Shown one piece after another: positions 43,791 to 51,842 of a stretch of DNA of 64,000 nucleotides. Each line of letters opens with the position of its first letter. The stretch's first letter is position 1. Position numbers and translations under genes: made by a program. Source of the DNA: Rhodospirillaceae bacterium (GTDB taxonomy: Bacteria > Pseudomonadota > Alphaproteobacteria > GCA-2731375); contig JABIWH010000011.1 of the NCBI GenBank assembly GCA_018701215.1, forward strand, positions 1 through 64,000, in the 5' to 3' direction. Below the pieces are notes generated by a model. That model was not told the DNA's origin, made no database searches, and saw only the letters and a program-made list of their open reading frames with translations.

Positions 43791-44535
43791 CTTGCAAATC
43801 CCGCGTCGCGGTCTGGATGTGGTGATCCATGGCGGCACGGGCGGCTTCGCCGTCGCCTGTTTTAATGGCGGTGAAAATAACTTGATGTTGGCGGTAGGAA
43901 GTCTCGGCCAGGGCCTCGGTCCGGTCTGGGGAGAGGCTCAAGCGTTCGCCGATCCAGGTCTGGATCTGGCCGCGTATGACATTGATCAGGCGAAACAGAA
44001 TCTTGTTCTGGGTGGCGCGGGCGATCTCGAAATGGAAATTGGCGTCAAAGTCCTGAAAACGGTCCGGTTGCCGCAGGTTTTCGGCCATGCCCAAAACTGT
44101 TGCCTCAATGGCCGCCAGATTGGCCGGCCCGGCCCGCAAGGCGGCCCAATAGGCGGCGTTGGTTTCCAACATATGGCGGGTTTCCACCAAATCGTCCTGT
44201 CCTGATAGATCGCCCAGCAGGCCCCATTCCAGGGGTTTTTGGAACTGTCCCATTTCAGCTGCGACAAACGTGCCGCTGCCCACACGCCCCTCCAATAAAC
44301 CCATTGCTATCAAGGGCTTGAGCGCTTCGCGCACGGATGTACGGCCAACCCCGAAACATTTGCACAAGTCCCGCTCCGACGGCAGGCGGTCGCCAGGCTT
44401 GAGGGTGCCGTTGGTGATCAGGCCGCGAATTTGCGTCACAATGGTATCGCTGACCGTGGCCCGTGCCACCTGCCGGAACGGATCGATCTGCTGTTGTTTG
44501 CTGTCCGCGCGCTCGCTCATCTTGTAAAAATCCAT
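43780..44535 (-). CDS. GntR-family regulator, FCD (FadR) subfamily
   Basis: 251 residues from the ATG at 44535; other in-frame starts at 44538 (TTG) and 44520 exist. A winged helix (GLITNGTLKPGDRLPSERDLCKCFGVGRTSVREALKPLIAMGLL) is followed by an FCD ligand domain with three likely metal-binding histidines (NFHFEI, SYRQHQVIF, MDHHIQTA). FCD proteins bind small organic acids. It is divergent from the corrinoid operon, and a perfect palindrome fitting the FCD consensus lies in between, so it probably represses that operon and itself until an effector appears. Confidence 0.9.
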   Translation of the reverse strand: MDFYKMSERADSKQQQIDPFRQVARATVSDTIVTQIRGLITNGTLKPGDRLPSERDLCKCFGVGRTSVREALKPLIAMGLLEGRVGSGTFVAAEMGQFQKPLEWGLLGDLSGQDDLVETRHMLETNAAYWAALRAGPANLAAIEATVLGMAENLRQPDRFQDFDANFHFEIARATQNKILFRLINVIRGQIQTWIGERLSLSPDRTEALAETSYRQHQVIFTAIKTGDGEAARAAMDHHIQTATRDLQANR

Positions 44536-44583
44536 CAAATCGATCAGCTGTGGCTTTACAGGGCCACGTAAGCCATCTAAAAT

Positions 44584-44594
44584 TGGTCTGACCA
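44584..44594. promoter_or_regulatory. GntR/FCD operator palindrome
   Basis: TGGTCTGACCA fits TNGT-N3-ACNA, the consensus recalled for FCD-type GntR regulators. Larger arms AATTGG (44581-44586) and CCAATT (44600-44605) surround it. It lies 49 bases upstream of the gntR start and 90 bases before the corrinoid-operon start at 44687. Confidence 0.65.
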
Positions 44595-44686
44595 GCTGGC
44601 CAATTGTGGTCTTAATCGTCCGGCTGCGTCAAGTCTCTATTGCGCAAGTGGTCATGGCGCTTTTTTGTATCTGTGGGAGAACATTG

Positions 44687-45331
44687 GTGGTGGATCCATT
44701 TGCCGATCTGGGAACGCGGATAGAGCTGGTTTCGACCGATAAGCATTTCCGTGACGTCTCCATTGCCCTTTACGCCCGCGAGGACGCTGTGGGTTGGTGC
44801 TTCCGGGTGCGCAGTTTTGCTGGGTATGACGGCCTGGGCGAGCGCATTGCCTATATTCTAGACGCCATGATGACCTTGGGCGGTATGGCACGAGGCAACG
44901 CCGAGGATACCGTTCGTTTTCCCTGCGGCGGCGAACATTTGAGCGCGGTGCGGCGGCTGTTCCTGCAAGCCTGCAAGGAAAAGCCCGAAACAGCGCCCGA
45001 AACGCCGGTTTTGTCCCTGGCGGACAAGAAATCTGAACTGACCGTGACAGCGACGGCGAAGGGCCAGGGCGCTTATGAACTATCGGCCACGGGCGCGGGC
45101 GCGGCGCAGGCGGAACGCCGACTGACGGCTCTGCGCAACGCCGTGGTCAAGCTGGCCGATGCCCAGGCTGACGAGGCCGTTGGCCAACGCTTTAGCTTTG
45201 CATGCGGGCAGGACCATGACGCCATGGTCGGCATGTTGCTGCAAGCCGCGCCCAACGTGCGTTCGGTGATGCGCGAACAGGAAATGAACGCGGCCAAGGG
45301 CGTGCTTGCCGCGCCCGGCAGCCAGGAATAG
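44687..45331 (+). CDS. Uncharacterised two-repeat protein of the corrinoid operon
   Basis: 214 residues from the GTG at 44687 (GGGAGA upstream; GTG 44690 is an alternative). It has two copies of a unit ending in F-x-C-G-x-(E/D)-H: FPCGGEHLSAVRRLFLQAC at about 78-96 and FACGQDHDAMVGMLLQA at about 171-187, each preceded by a helix (GERIAYILDAMMTLGG and RRLTALRNAVVKLAD). The Cys80/His84 and Cys173/His177 pairs could bind metal or a corrinoid. No known family is recognised. It is the first gene of the methyl-transfer operon, 10 bases ahead of the UroD-like methyltransferase, so it probably serves that system. Confidence 0.65.
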   Translation: MVDPFADLGTRIELVSTDKHFRDVSIALYAREDAVGWCFRVRSFAGYDGLGERIAYILDAMMTLGGMARGNAEDTVRFPCGGEHLSAVRRLFLQACKEKPETAPETPVLSLADKKSELTVTATAKGQGAYELSATGAGAAQAERRLTALRNAVVKLADAQADEAVGQRFSFACGQDHDAMVGMLLQAAPNVRSVMREQEMNAAKGVLAAPGSQE

Positions 45332-45341
45332 GGGCAGGAAA

Positions 45342-46373
45342 ATGGAAAAACCGCAAAGAATGACCAGCCGGGAACGGGTTTTGGCGGCCCTCGCCGGACA
45401 GCCCGTGGACCGCACGCCGGTTTGCTGTCCCACCTCCGTGGCCACGGTGGAGTTGATGGACCTGGTCGATGCGCCGTTCCCAAATGCTAATCGCGAGGCC
45501 GCCCCCATGGCACGTTTGGCTGCCACGGCGCATACGATATTGGGCTTCGACAGCGTCATGCCGGTGTTCTCCATTATCCAGGAATCCTCCGCCCTGGGCT
45601 GCAAGATGCAATGGGAAGGCAAGGACAACTGGCCCACGGTACGGATGAGCGAGCCGATCTGGGACAAACCGGAAGATATTTATATTCCCAACAACTTACT
45701 GGACCATCCTGATCTGGTTTGTGTACTGGATGCGATCAAGTTATTGCGCCAGGAGCTGGGCGATGACGTCGCCATTATCGGCAAGACCATGGGGCCCTGG
45801 TCCATGGCTTATCACTGTTTCGGGGTGGAAAAATTCCTGCTGTTGTCCCTCGACGACCCCGAGGCGACCAAGGAAATACTGCAGAAACTAAAAAGAGTAA
45901 CGATTGATTTCGGCAATGCCCAGGTCGAAGCCGGGGTCGATGCCTTGACCTTGCCCGATCACGCCACCGGCGATCTGGTCAGCGGTGAATATTACGAGCG
46001 CTATTTGCGCGATTTGCATACGGAATTCGCGGAAAAGATCCATTGTCCGTTGATTTTGCACATTTGCGGCCGCACCGTGGACCGCATGGGTTTTATTGCC
46101 GAAACCGGCATGGCGGCCTTCCACTACGATTCCAAGAACGGCCCGGCCGAGTCCATGGCAACCGTGCATGGGGATATCGCGCTGGTGGGCAATATCAACA
46201 ACCCCGAGACGCTGTTTTCGAAAACCCCCGATGATGTGAAAGCCGAGGTCTTCGCCAATCTGGACGCCGGCGTGCAGATGATCGGACCCGAATGCGCTAT
46301 TCCCCTGCAGACCTCAATCGCCAATCTGCGCGCCATACCAGAGGCAGTTCAGGAATGGCATTCCAGGCATTAA
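45342..46373 (+). CDS. UroD-fold zinc methyltransferase (MtaA/MtbA/CmuA-like, likely substrate:corrinoid methyltransferase)
   Basis: 343 residues from the ATG at 45342. It has the uroporphyrinogen-decarboxylase fold, but zinc ligands of corrinoid methyltransferases are present: LILHICGRTVD (His240, Cys242) and GPECAIPL (Cys318). MSREMT-type start, PVDRTPVCCPTS and HATGDLVSG are further family features. In MtbA/MtaA this site activates coenzyme M; in CmuA and vanillate O-demethylase MtvB-type enzymes it takes methyl from the substrate. Without coenzyme M genes nearby, the first-step methyltransferase role is inferred. The corrinoid partner follows 57 bases downstream. Substrate unknown. Confidence 0.82.
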   Translation: MEKPQRMTSRERVLAALAGQPVDRTPVCCPTSVATVELMDLVDAPFPNANREAAPMARLAATAHTILGFDSVMPVFSIIQESSALGCKMQWEGKDNWPTVRMSEPIWDKPEDIYIPNNLLDHPDLVCVLDAIKLLRQELGDDVAIIGKTMGPWSMAYHCFGVEKFLLLSLDDPEATKEILQKLKRVTIDFGNAQVEAGVDALTLPDHATGDLVSGEYYERYLRDLHTEFAEKIHCPLILHICGRTVDRMGFIAETGMAAFHYDSKNGPAESMATVHGDIALVGNINNPETLFSKTPDDVKAEVFANLDAGVQMIGPECAIPLQTSIANLRAIPEAVQEWHSRH

Positions 46374-46430
46374 TTCAGTGTATTAAATTCGACTGCTCAT
46401 CTGATACTTTAAATTTATGGACATGTAAGC

Positions 46431-47180
46431 ATGGCTGAATTGAGTGATATCGCGAACCAGACCATCCAGGACGAAATCGAGGAGTATCTCGAACGGCCGG
46501 AGGAAATTGCACGCTTCGTCGAATTGTTCAGCCGCGCCAAGCCGGCCATGCAGGACATCGCCGCGGCGATTATCGAGGGCGATGACGATGAAGTGGACGA
46601 ACTGACCGCCAAGGCCCTGGTGGATGGCATCGATGCCATCGAGATCATGGACGATGGCTTGATCGGCGGCATGGGTATCGTCGGCATCAAATTCCGCGAG
46701 AATTTCGTCTTTGTACCCGAGGTTTTGAGCTGCGCCCGCGCCATGCGGGCGGGCATGGCCCATATCGAACCGATTTTGTCCGCCTCGGGTATTGAAAGCC
46801 AGGGCACGGTGATCATGGGCACGGTGAAGGGCGATTTGCACGATATCGGCAAAAATCTCTGCATTATGATGCTGCGCGGCTCCGGTTTTGAGGTCATCGA
46901 CCTGGGCGTTGATGTGGCGGAAGACACTTTTATTGATGCGGTGGAGGAGAGCGGCGCCAAGGTTCTCGGTATGTCCGCCCTGCTGACCACCACACTGCCC
47001 AATATGGGCAAAACCATCGAGGCCATGATCGACGCCGACGTACGCGATGATGTGCTGATCATGGTTGGCGGCGCACCGGTAACCCAGGAATTCTCCGACG
47101 ATATGGGCGCCGACGGCTATGGTCCGGACGCCCTCAGCTGCGTCGCGGTCGCCAAGGAACTAATGACGTCAGCGCTTTAG
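46431..47180 (+). CDS. Corrinoid (B12-binding) methyl carrier protein
   Basis: 249 residues: a cap domain (residues 30-120) of MtbC/MetH-cap type (AIIEGDDDEVDELTAKALVDG) and a B12 domain with GTVKGDLHDIGKNL (His137 lower axial ligand), then the GMSALLTTTLPNM and VGGAPVTQEFSDDMGADGYG segments. This is the DxHxxG family of corrinoid carriers that shuttle methyl between two methyltransferases. An extra 30-residue N-terminus precedes the cap. It sits between the UroD-like gene and the activator gene. Confidence 0.94.
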   Translation: MAELSDIANQTIQDEIEEYLERPEEIARFVELFSRAKPAMQDIAAAIIEGDDDEVDELTAKALVDGIDAIEIMDDGLIGGMGIVGIKFRENFVFVPEVLSCARAMRAGMAHIEPILSASGIESQGTVIMGTVKGDLHDIGKNLCIMMLRGSGFEVIDLGVDVAEDTFIDAVEESGAKVLGMSALLTTTLPNMGKTIEAMIDADVRDDVLIMVGGAPVTQEFSDDMGADGYGPDALSCVAVAKELMTSAL

Positions 47181-47202
47181 GCTGACGCCGGGTATTCCAG
47201 TC

Positions 47203-49179
47203 GTGACCGGACCGAACAAAAAAGACTACCAACAACGGCTGGATCAGATGACCGAGATCTTTGCCGAGATCCTGGGTAATGCCCAGGACAAGGTGATGGA
47301 TCCGGTTTCAGGGCAGGGGCGCTGCCCCTATCGCTCGGCCAAGGATATCTGCACCGCCAAGTTCGGTTGTGCCAACCGCGAGGACCCCAGGGGCTCCAGA
47401 GACTCGGGAGCCGAGCCTGTATGCGCCCATGACGGCACCTTGGATTTTCGTGGCGCCTGGGAAACGCGCCCGGAAAACTACCAAAAAACCAAAGAAAAGA
47501 TCAAAGACGTGCGCCAACAGGCAAAGCAAACCCGCAAGGACCGCCGCGCGGGCATGGAAAACAAACGAACCAAAACCGTTACCTTGTTCGACCGGGCCGA
47601 TGAACAGCGCATGCGCTTGGCGTCATCTTGTGGGCGGTATGGCGATTGCCATGAGTGTATCGTCATCGTGAACCAGGGTGCCGAGGCCCTGGCGCCGCGT
47701 ACGGAGTTCGAAGCATTTTTGGGAGAAAACTACCGTCTGGCCTGTCAGGCCGAGATTGTCGATCCCGAAGCCGAGATCTCGTTCGAACCCTTGATCCGGG
47801 CCCCGCGTATCCTCGAAACCAGCCTGGAAAAGTCCATCGACCTGGCCCCCGCCATCACCCGCGAGGGCCGGGAAGTTTTGTGCGATGGTCAGGTGATCGA
47901 TAAATACCGGGGTCACATCTACGGTTTGGCCATCGATTTGGGCACCACCACGGTCGCCGCGAACCTGTTTGATTTACAGACCGGCAAAAGCATCGCCATT
48001 GCCTCGTTTGAAAATCCGCAACGCTTTGGCGGCAGTGACGTCATGCACCGGATTTCCTATGACGGCGGGCCGCACCAGGGTGAATTGCACAAAGTAGTTA
48101 TCAACGCCCTGAATGGCGAGATCGAGGTGCTTTGCCAGCGCTACAAGTTCAACCGCCGGGAAATTTATGAAATTGTCGTGGCGGGCAATTCCACCATGCG
48201 GGATCTGTTCTTCAAGGGCGATGTGCAACCCATAGGCCAGCGGCCCTATAAATCTCCCATTGAGCTGGCGTATATCGACGGTAAACGGGATAGCACGGCG
48301 TTGGTGGCCGAGGCACGCAAACTGGGCCTTCGTGCCCATCCCAAGTGCCTGGTGCATGGTCTGCCCCTAATCGCCAGCCATGTGGGCGGGGATGCCGCGG
48401 CCTCGCTATTGGCGCTTGATATCTCGCCGGACGATGCGGACGTGGTGCTGCTGGTGGATATGGGCACCAATACAGAGATCGTCCTGGCCGGGCAGGGCCG
48501 CCTGATGGTTGCCTCCTGCCCCGCCGGACCGGCGTTCGAGGGCGGCTTGGTGCGCCACGGCATGGCCAGTTACGCAGGCGCGATTGAAATGGTTGCCGAG
48601 GACCCCGCCGGCGGCTTCCAATGGCGTACAATCGCCGATGGGGAACCGGTTGGCCTCTGCGGCTCCGGCCTGATCGATCTGTTGGCTGTGCTGCGGCGCA
48701 GCGGCCGCATGAACGAGAAAGGCGCCCTGATCCGGGAAAAAGGCGTGCGCAACACAGTGGTGCCCGTGGTACCGGAGCATGATATCGACATTTCCGGGCA
48801 GGATATCAGCCATTTGGCGCAGGCCAAGGCAGCCTCCAATGCGGGCCAAAGTATCTTGTTGCGGCGTTTTGGCGTCACCGTCGGGGATATCAAGCGGCTG
48901 TATCTGGCGGGTGGTTTTGCCTCCCACGTGGATTTCGACAACGCAGTGGCGATCGGGCTTTTGGCGGCGGTGGACAAGGACCGCATGGTCCGGGCCGGGA
49001 ACACCTCGCTGCAAGGCGCGGGAGAGGCGTTGTTGAATCTCGATAGGCGGGCGCATTTGGAAGCTTTGGTGCGCCGGGCCGAACATATCGAATTGGAAAG
49101 CGAGGCGGATTTCTTCGACATATTTGTCGAGGGTTGCCTCTTTAAGCCGATGGCGAACATCGGTGCTGAAAAAATCTAG
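47203..49179 (+). CDS. Reductive activator of corrinoid enzymes (RACE; ASKHA plus 2Fe-2S)
   Basis: 658 residues, GTG start 22 bases after the corrinoid gene. A 2Fe-2S motif of the ferredoxin type (SSCGRYGDCHECIVIV with Cys143, 149 and 152, and YRLACQA with Cys181) is followed by an ASKHA ATP-binding part (GLAIDLGTTTVAANLFDL, VAGNSTMRDL, LVDMGTNTEIVL, LAGGFASHVDFDNAVAIG). This is the RACo/RamA-like protein that reduces inactive cob(II)amide with ATP hydrolysis. The first 120 residues are unusual: a Cys-rich segment with cysteines at 41, 50, 56 and 74, not known to me from standard activators, and a basic helical linker (YQKTKEKIKDVRQQAKQT). Confidence 0.92.
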   Translation: MTGPNKKDYQQRLDQMTEIFAEILGNAQDKVMDPVSGQGRCPYRSAKDICTAKFGCANREDPRGSRDSGAEPVCAHDGTLDFRGAWETRPENYQKTKEKIKDVRQQAKQTRKDRRAGMENKRTKTVTLFDRADEQRMRLASSCGRYGDCHECIVIVNQGAEALAPRTEFEAFLGENYRLACQAEIVDPEAEISFEPLIRAPRILETSLEKSIDLAPAITREGREVLCDGQVIDKYRGHIYGLAIDLGTTTVAANLFDLQTGKSIAIASFENPQRFGGSDVMHRISYDGGPHQGELHKVVINALNGEIEVLCQRYKFNRREIYEIVVAGNSTMRDLFFKGDVQPIGQRPYKSPIELAYIDGKRDSTALVAEARKLGLRAHPKCLVHGLPLIASHVGGDAAASLLALDISPDDADVVLLVDMGTNTEIVLAGQGRLMVASCPAGPAFEGGLVRHGMASYAGAIEMVAEDPAGGFQWRTIADGEPVGLCGSGLIDLLAVLRRSGRMNEKGALIREKGVRNTVVPVVPEHDIDISGQDISHLAQAKAASNAGQSILLRRFGVTVGDIKRLYLAGGFASHVDFDNAVAIGLLAAVDKDRMVRAGNTSLQGAGEALLNLDRRAHLEALVRRAEHIELESEADFFDIFVEGCLFKPMANIGAEKI

Positions 49180-49190
49180 AGGAACAAGCC

Positions 49191-50240
49191 ATGAAAATTG
49201 CCGGGATGGAGCGGGAATTCTTCGTTATCGGAGAAAACGTTCATACCACCCGCGCCCTGCTGAAACGCAGCAAGCGGGTCACCACGGACGAAAATGACGC
49301 TGATATCATCACCTATACCACCCTGGCCGGCGCGGCCCGCGCCCTACCCATCCCCGATGTCATCAAGGACACTCAGGATTTTCAAGAAGGCCGGGTCAAA
49401 CACGTCAAGGCGGCCCTGCATCAGGCCATGTTCGGGGCGGGAGAGGCGCCGGGCGAGGGACAGGAATATATCCGTGCCATCGTAGAAAAACAGGAGGCCT
49501 ACGGCGCGGACTTCCTTGATATAAACGTCGATGAAGTATCGCTGAAAACCGAAGAGCAGATCGAAGCCATGCAATGGCTGGTGGGCAAGGTGCAGGAGAT
49601 GGCCAGCCGGCCGCTGTCGATTGATTCCTCCGATACCGACGTTATCGCCGCCGGTTTGGCCGCTTATGATGGCAGAAACGGCCCGCCAATGCTGAATTCC
49701 GCCTCGATGGAGCGGCCGGGCGCGCTTGATCTCGCGGCGCAATACAAGGCTGCCGTCATCGTGACCGCCGCCGGCGAGGCCGCCATGCCCGAAGGCAGCA
49801 CAGGCCGGGTCACCAATGCCGCCCATATGATCGATGCCGCCCTGGCAAAAGGCATCTCCGCGGGCGATATCTATCTGGACCCATTGGTCTTTCCCGTCGC
49901 CGTGGACCCTGAATTTGGCCGTCATTGCCTGGATGCCATTCGCGAAATCCGGCAACGCTATGGACCCGACATTCACATCACGGGGGGCATCTCGAACGCT
50001 TCCTTCGGGGTGCCGGGGCGTAAATTCATCAACGAAGCCTTTCTGCGTCTGGCGGTGGCGGCGGGCGGCGACAGCGGCATCATGGACCCGGTGCAAAACG
50101 ACCCAAACGCCGCCCTGGCGCCCCTGAACGCTATGGACGAGCCATCCCTTGGCCTCAAACTGGCCACGGACGTGGTGCTGGGCCAGGATCGAGACTGCAA
50201 AACCTATATTAAGGCTTGGCGAAAGAAGCAGTTGGCATAA
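49191..50240 (+). CDS. Methyltetrahydrofolate:corrinoid methyltransferase (pterin-binding, MtvA/MtgA/CmuB-like)
   Basis: 349 residues starting 11 bases after the activator. The pterin-binding TIM barrel of the MeTr/MetH type is recognised by FFVIGENVHTTRALLK, GADFLDINVDEVS, RPLSIDSSDTDVI, PPMLNSASMER and DIHITGGISNASFGVPGRKFINEAF. It would transfer methyl from the corrinoid protein to tetrahydrofolate, feeding C1 units to the folate pool, or in reverse. The PII-type Asp and Asn residues of pterin binding are preserved (DINVDE, NSAS). It completes the four-part set and ends the operon. Confidence 0.92.
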   Translation: MKIAGMEREFFVIGENVHTTRALLKRSKRVTTDENDADIITYTTLAGAARALPIPDVIKDTQDFQEGRVKHVKAALHQAMFGAGEAPGEGQEYIRAIVEKQEAYGADFLDINVDEVSLKTEEQIEAMQWLVGKVQEMASRPLSIDSSDTDVIAAGLAAYDGRNGPPMLNSASMERPGALDLAAQYKAAVIVTAAGEAAMPEGSTGRVTNAAHMIDAALAKGISAGDIYLDPLVFPVAVDPEFGRHCLDAIREIRQRYGPDIHITGGISNASFGVPGRKFINEAFLRLAVAAGGDSGIMDPVQNDPNAALAPLNAMDEPSLGLKLATDVVLGQDRDCKTYIKAWRKKQLA

Positions 50241-50278
50241 TATCGCCCCAAACCCTATTCGGTCCAATCGGGGGGCAA

Positions 50279-51529
50279 ATGTCCCGTAGCAGCTTGTTTT
50301 TGCACTTGAAAAACATCGGCGTCCTGCCCGATGACGGCGCCGACGTGCGGCTGCAAAAGAACCTTTTGGTGCTTTCCACCGCAATGATGGCCGCTGCCGC
50401 GGTCCTCTGGGGTGCGATCTATCTGCACTATGACGCGCCCCTGGCCGCCGCCATTCCCCTGGGCTATTCGGTTGCGTCTTTGTCCTCCATTTTGGTATTT
50501 GCCCAGGCGCGGCGTTATCGGCTGTTTCGGTTTAGCCAGCTGTCATTCGCTATTCTGCTGCCATTCCTCCTGATGTTGACCCTTGGCGGATTTCTGCCCT
50601 CGTCAGGCGTCATAATGTGGTCCATCGTGACCCCGTTAGGTGCTCTGTTGTTTGCCGACCGCCGGCAAGCATCGGTTTGGATGGGTGTCTTAATTTTCCT
50701 GTTGCTCCTGGCGGCATGGCTTGAAGGCCAGGGCTATGTCGGCACCGCGCGGCTGCCTGACGCGGTTATTGGGGTATTTTTTGTTCTCAATATCGCAGGA
50801 CTGTCCGCCGTGGCCTTTGCCTTGATGTTTTATTTTGTTGGCGAAAAGAACCAGGCCCTATTTTTGGTCGCGGTAGAACGGCGGAAATCAGATGATCTGC
50901 TGGCTAATATCCTGCCCGGTCCGATCGCGCAGCGCCTGAAATCCCAGGGTTTAGATGAACTTCGCCAGCCCATCGCCGATGGCTTGGATGACGTCACCAT
51001 CATGTTCGCCGACATCGTTGGCTTCACCCGGTTTGCCACGCGGCGATCACCTGAAAAAGTGGTTTCCCTGCTGGATGAAGTGTTTTCCGCCCTTGATGAC
51101 CTGGCCGACCTGCATGGTGTGGAAAAGATCAAGACCGTGGGCGATGCCTATATGGTTGGCAGCGGCCTGCCCACGCCGGACCCCGCGCATGCCCGCCGCG
51201 TGGCGGATTTCGCCCTTGATCTGCTGCGTTGTCTGGAACGCCTGGGCCGGGAGAGGGGCCATGACGTCACCATGCGCGTTGGTATTCATTCGGGCCCCGT
51301 GGTCGCCGGCGTCATTGGCAAACGTAAATATTCCTATGACGTTTGGGGCGATACGGTCAACGTTGCGGCCAAGCTGGAACAAGCCGGCAGTGCCGGTCAT
51401 ATCCTGTTGACGGCCGAGACTCGACGCCGTCTGGGCGGCGATTATGTTTTCGCGCCGCATACCGACATCCTGGTTGAGGGACATGGCTCCCTGCAGGTTT
51501 TGGAGCTGGTGGGGCACAAAAGCAAATAG
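50279..51529 (+). CDS. Membrane-bound class III adenylate/guanylate cyclase
   Basis: 416 residues from the ATG at 50279 (GGGGG upstream). Six membrane helices (residues about 30-210) precede a C-terminal cyclase domain. Metal aspartates are in VTIMFADIVGFTRFA and KIKTVGDAYMVGSG; the purine-specific Lys/Asp pair appears as EKIK and YDVWGD, pointing to ATP. In the transition-state motif VNVAAKLE the usual Arg is Lys, although the Asn is kept. A cAMP-producing enzyme is likely, activity uncertain. The gene follows the corrinoid operon on the same strand after 38 bases. Confidence 0.85.
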   Translation: MSRSSLFLHLKNIGVLPDDGADVRLQKNLLVLSTAMMAAAAVLWGAIYLHYDAPLAAAIPLGYSVASLSSILVFAQARRYRLFRFSQLSFAILLPFLLMLTLGGFLPSSGVIMWSIVTPLGALLFADRRQASVWMGVLIFLLLLAAWLEGQGYVGTARLPDAVIGVFFVLNIAGLSAVAFALMFYFVGEKNQALFLVAVERRKSDDLLANILPGPIAQRLKSQGLDELRQPIADGLDDVTIMFADIVGFTRFATRRSPEKVVSLLDEVFSALDDLADLHGVEKIKTVGDAYMVGSGLPTPDPAHARRVADFALDLLRCLERLGRERGHDVTMRVGIHSGPVVAGVIGKRKYSYDVWGDTVNVAAKLEQAGSAGHILLTAETRRRLGGDYVFAPHTDILVEGHGSLQVLELVGHKSK

Positions 51530-51609
51530 TCCTGCCATGTGGCCCATGGCCTGTTGCCTTTCATGGTCGTCTGGGCCATGTTGCCGCGCAAGACCTCAGG
51601 TTTGCTTGG

Positions 51610-51685
51610 GGGCGGTTAGCTCAGATGGTAGAGCGTCTCGTTTACACCGAGGATGTCGGCGGTTCGATCCCGTCACCGCCCACCA
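51610..51685 (+). tRNA. tRNA-Val (anticodon TAC)
   Basis: 76 bases including the encoded CCA. The acceptor pairs GGGCGGT with ACCGCCC; D stem GCTC/GAGC; anticodon stem TCTCG/CGAGG around TTTACAC with anticodon TAC (Val, GTA codons); T arm GGTTCGATCC. All cloverleaf elements pair apart from one G-T in the anticodon stem. A CCA end is present in the DNA. Confidence 0.96.
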
Positions 51686-51745
51686 AATTCTGTTTCCCAG
51701 GATATTGGCATTAACTCAACAGGTTAGACGAGTGTTTCGATCTCC

Positions 51746-51774
51746 TATATTATGATAATTTTTGTCATAATATA
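51746..51774. promoter_or_regulatory. Perfect 10-bp AT-rich inverted repeat between tRNA-Val and mazG
   Basis: TATATTATGA-N9-TCATAATATA, perfect ten-base arms with a nine-base spacer (taatttttg). It lies 61 bases past the tRNA and 68 before the mazG start. It could be an operator or a weak intrinsic terminator for the tRNA; the AT-rich stem lacks a GC core, so an operator is favoured. Confidence 0.45.
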
Positions 51775-51842
51775 CATTATCGGATTTATTAATAACCTGG
51801 AAACGCCGTTGGATTCTGCCTATCATCGACTATAGTCGCCCC

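Noticed and set aside
44595..44690. Cobalamin riboswitch ahead of the corrinoid operon
   Set aside because: The interval is under 100 bases and holds no B12-box-like sequence or long stem structure.
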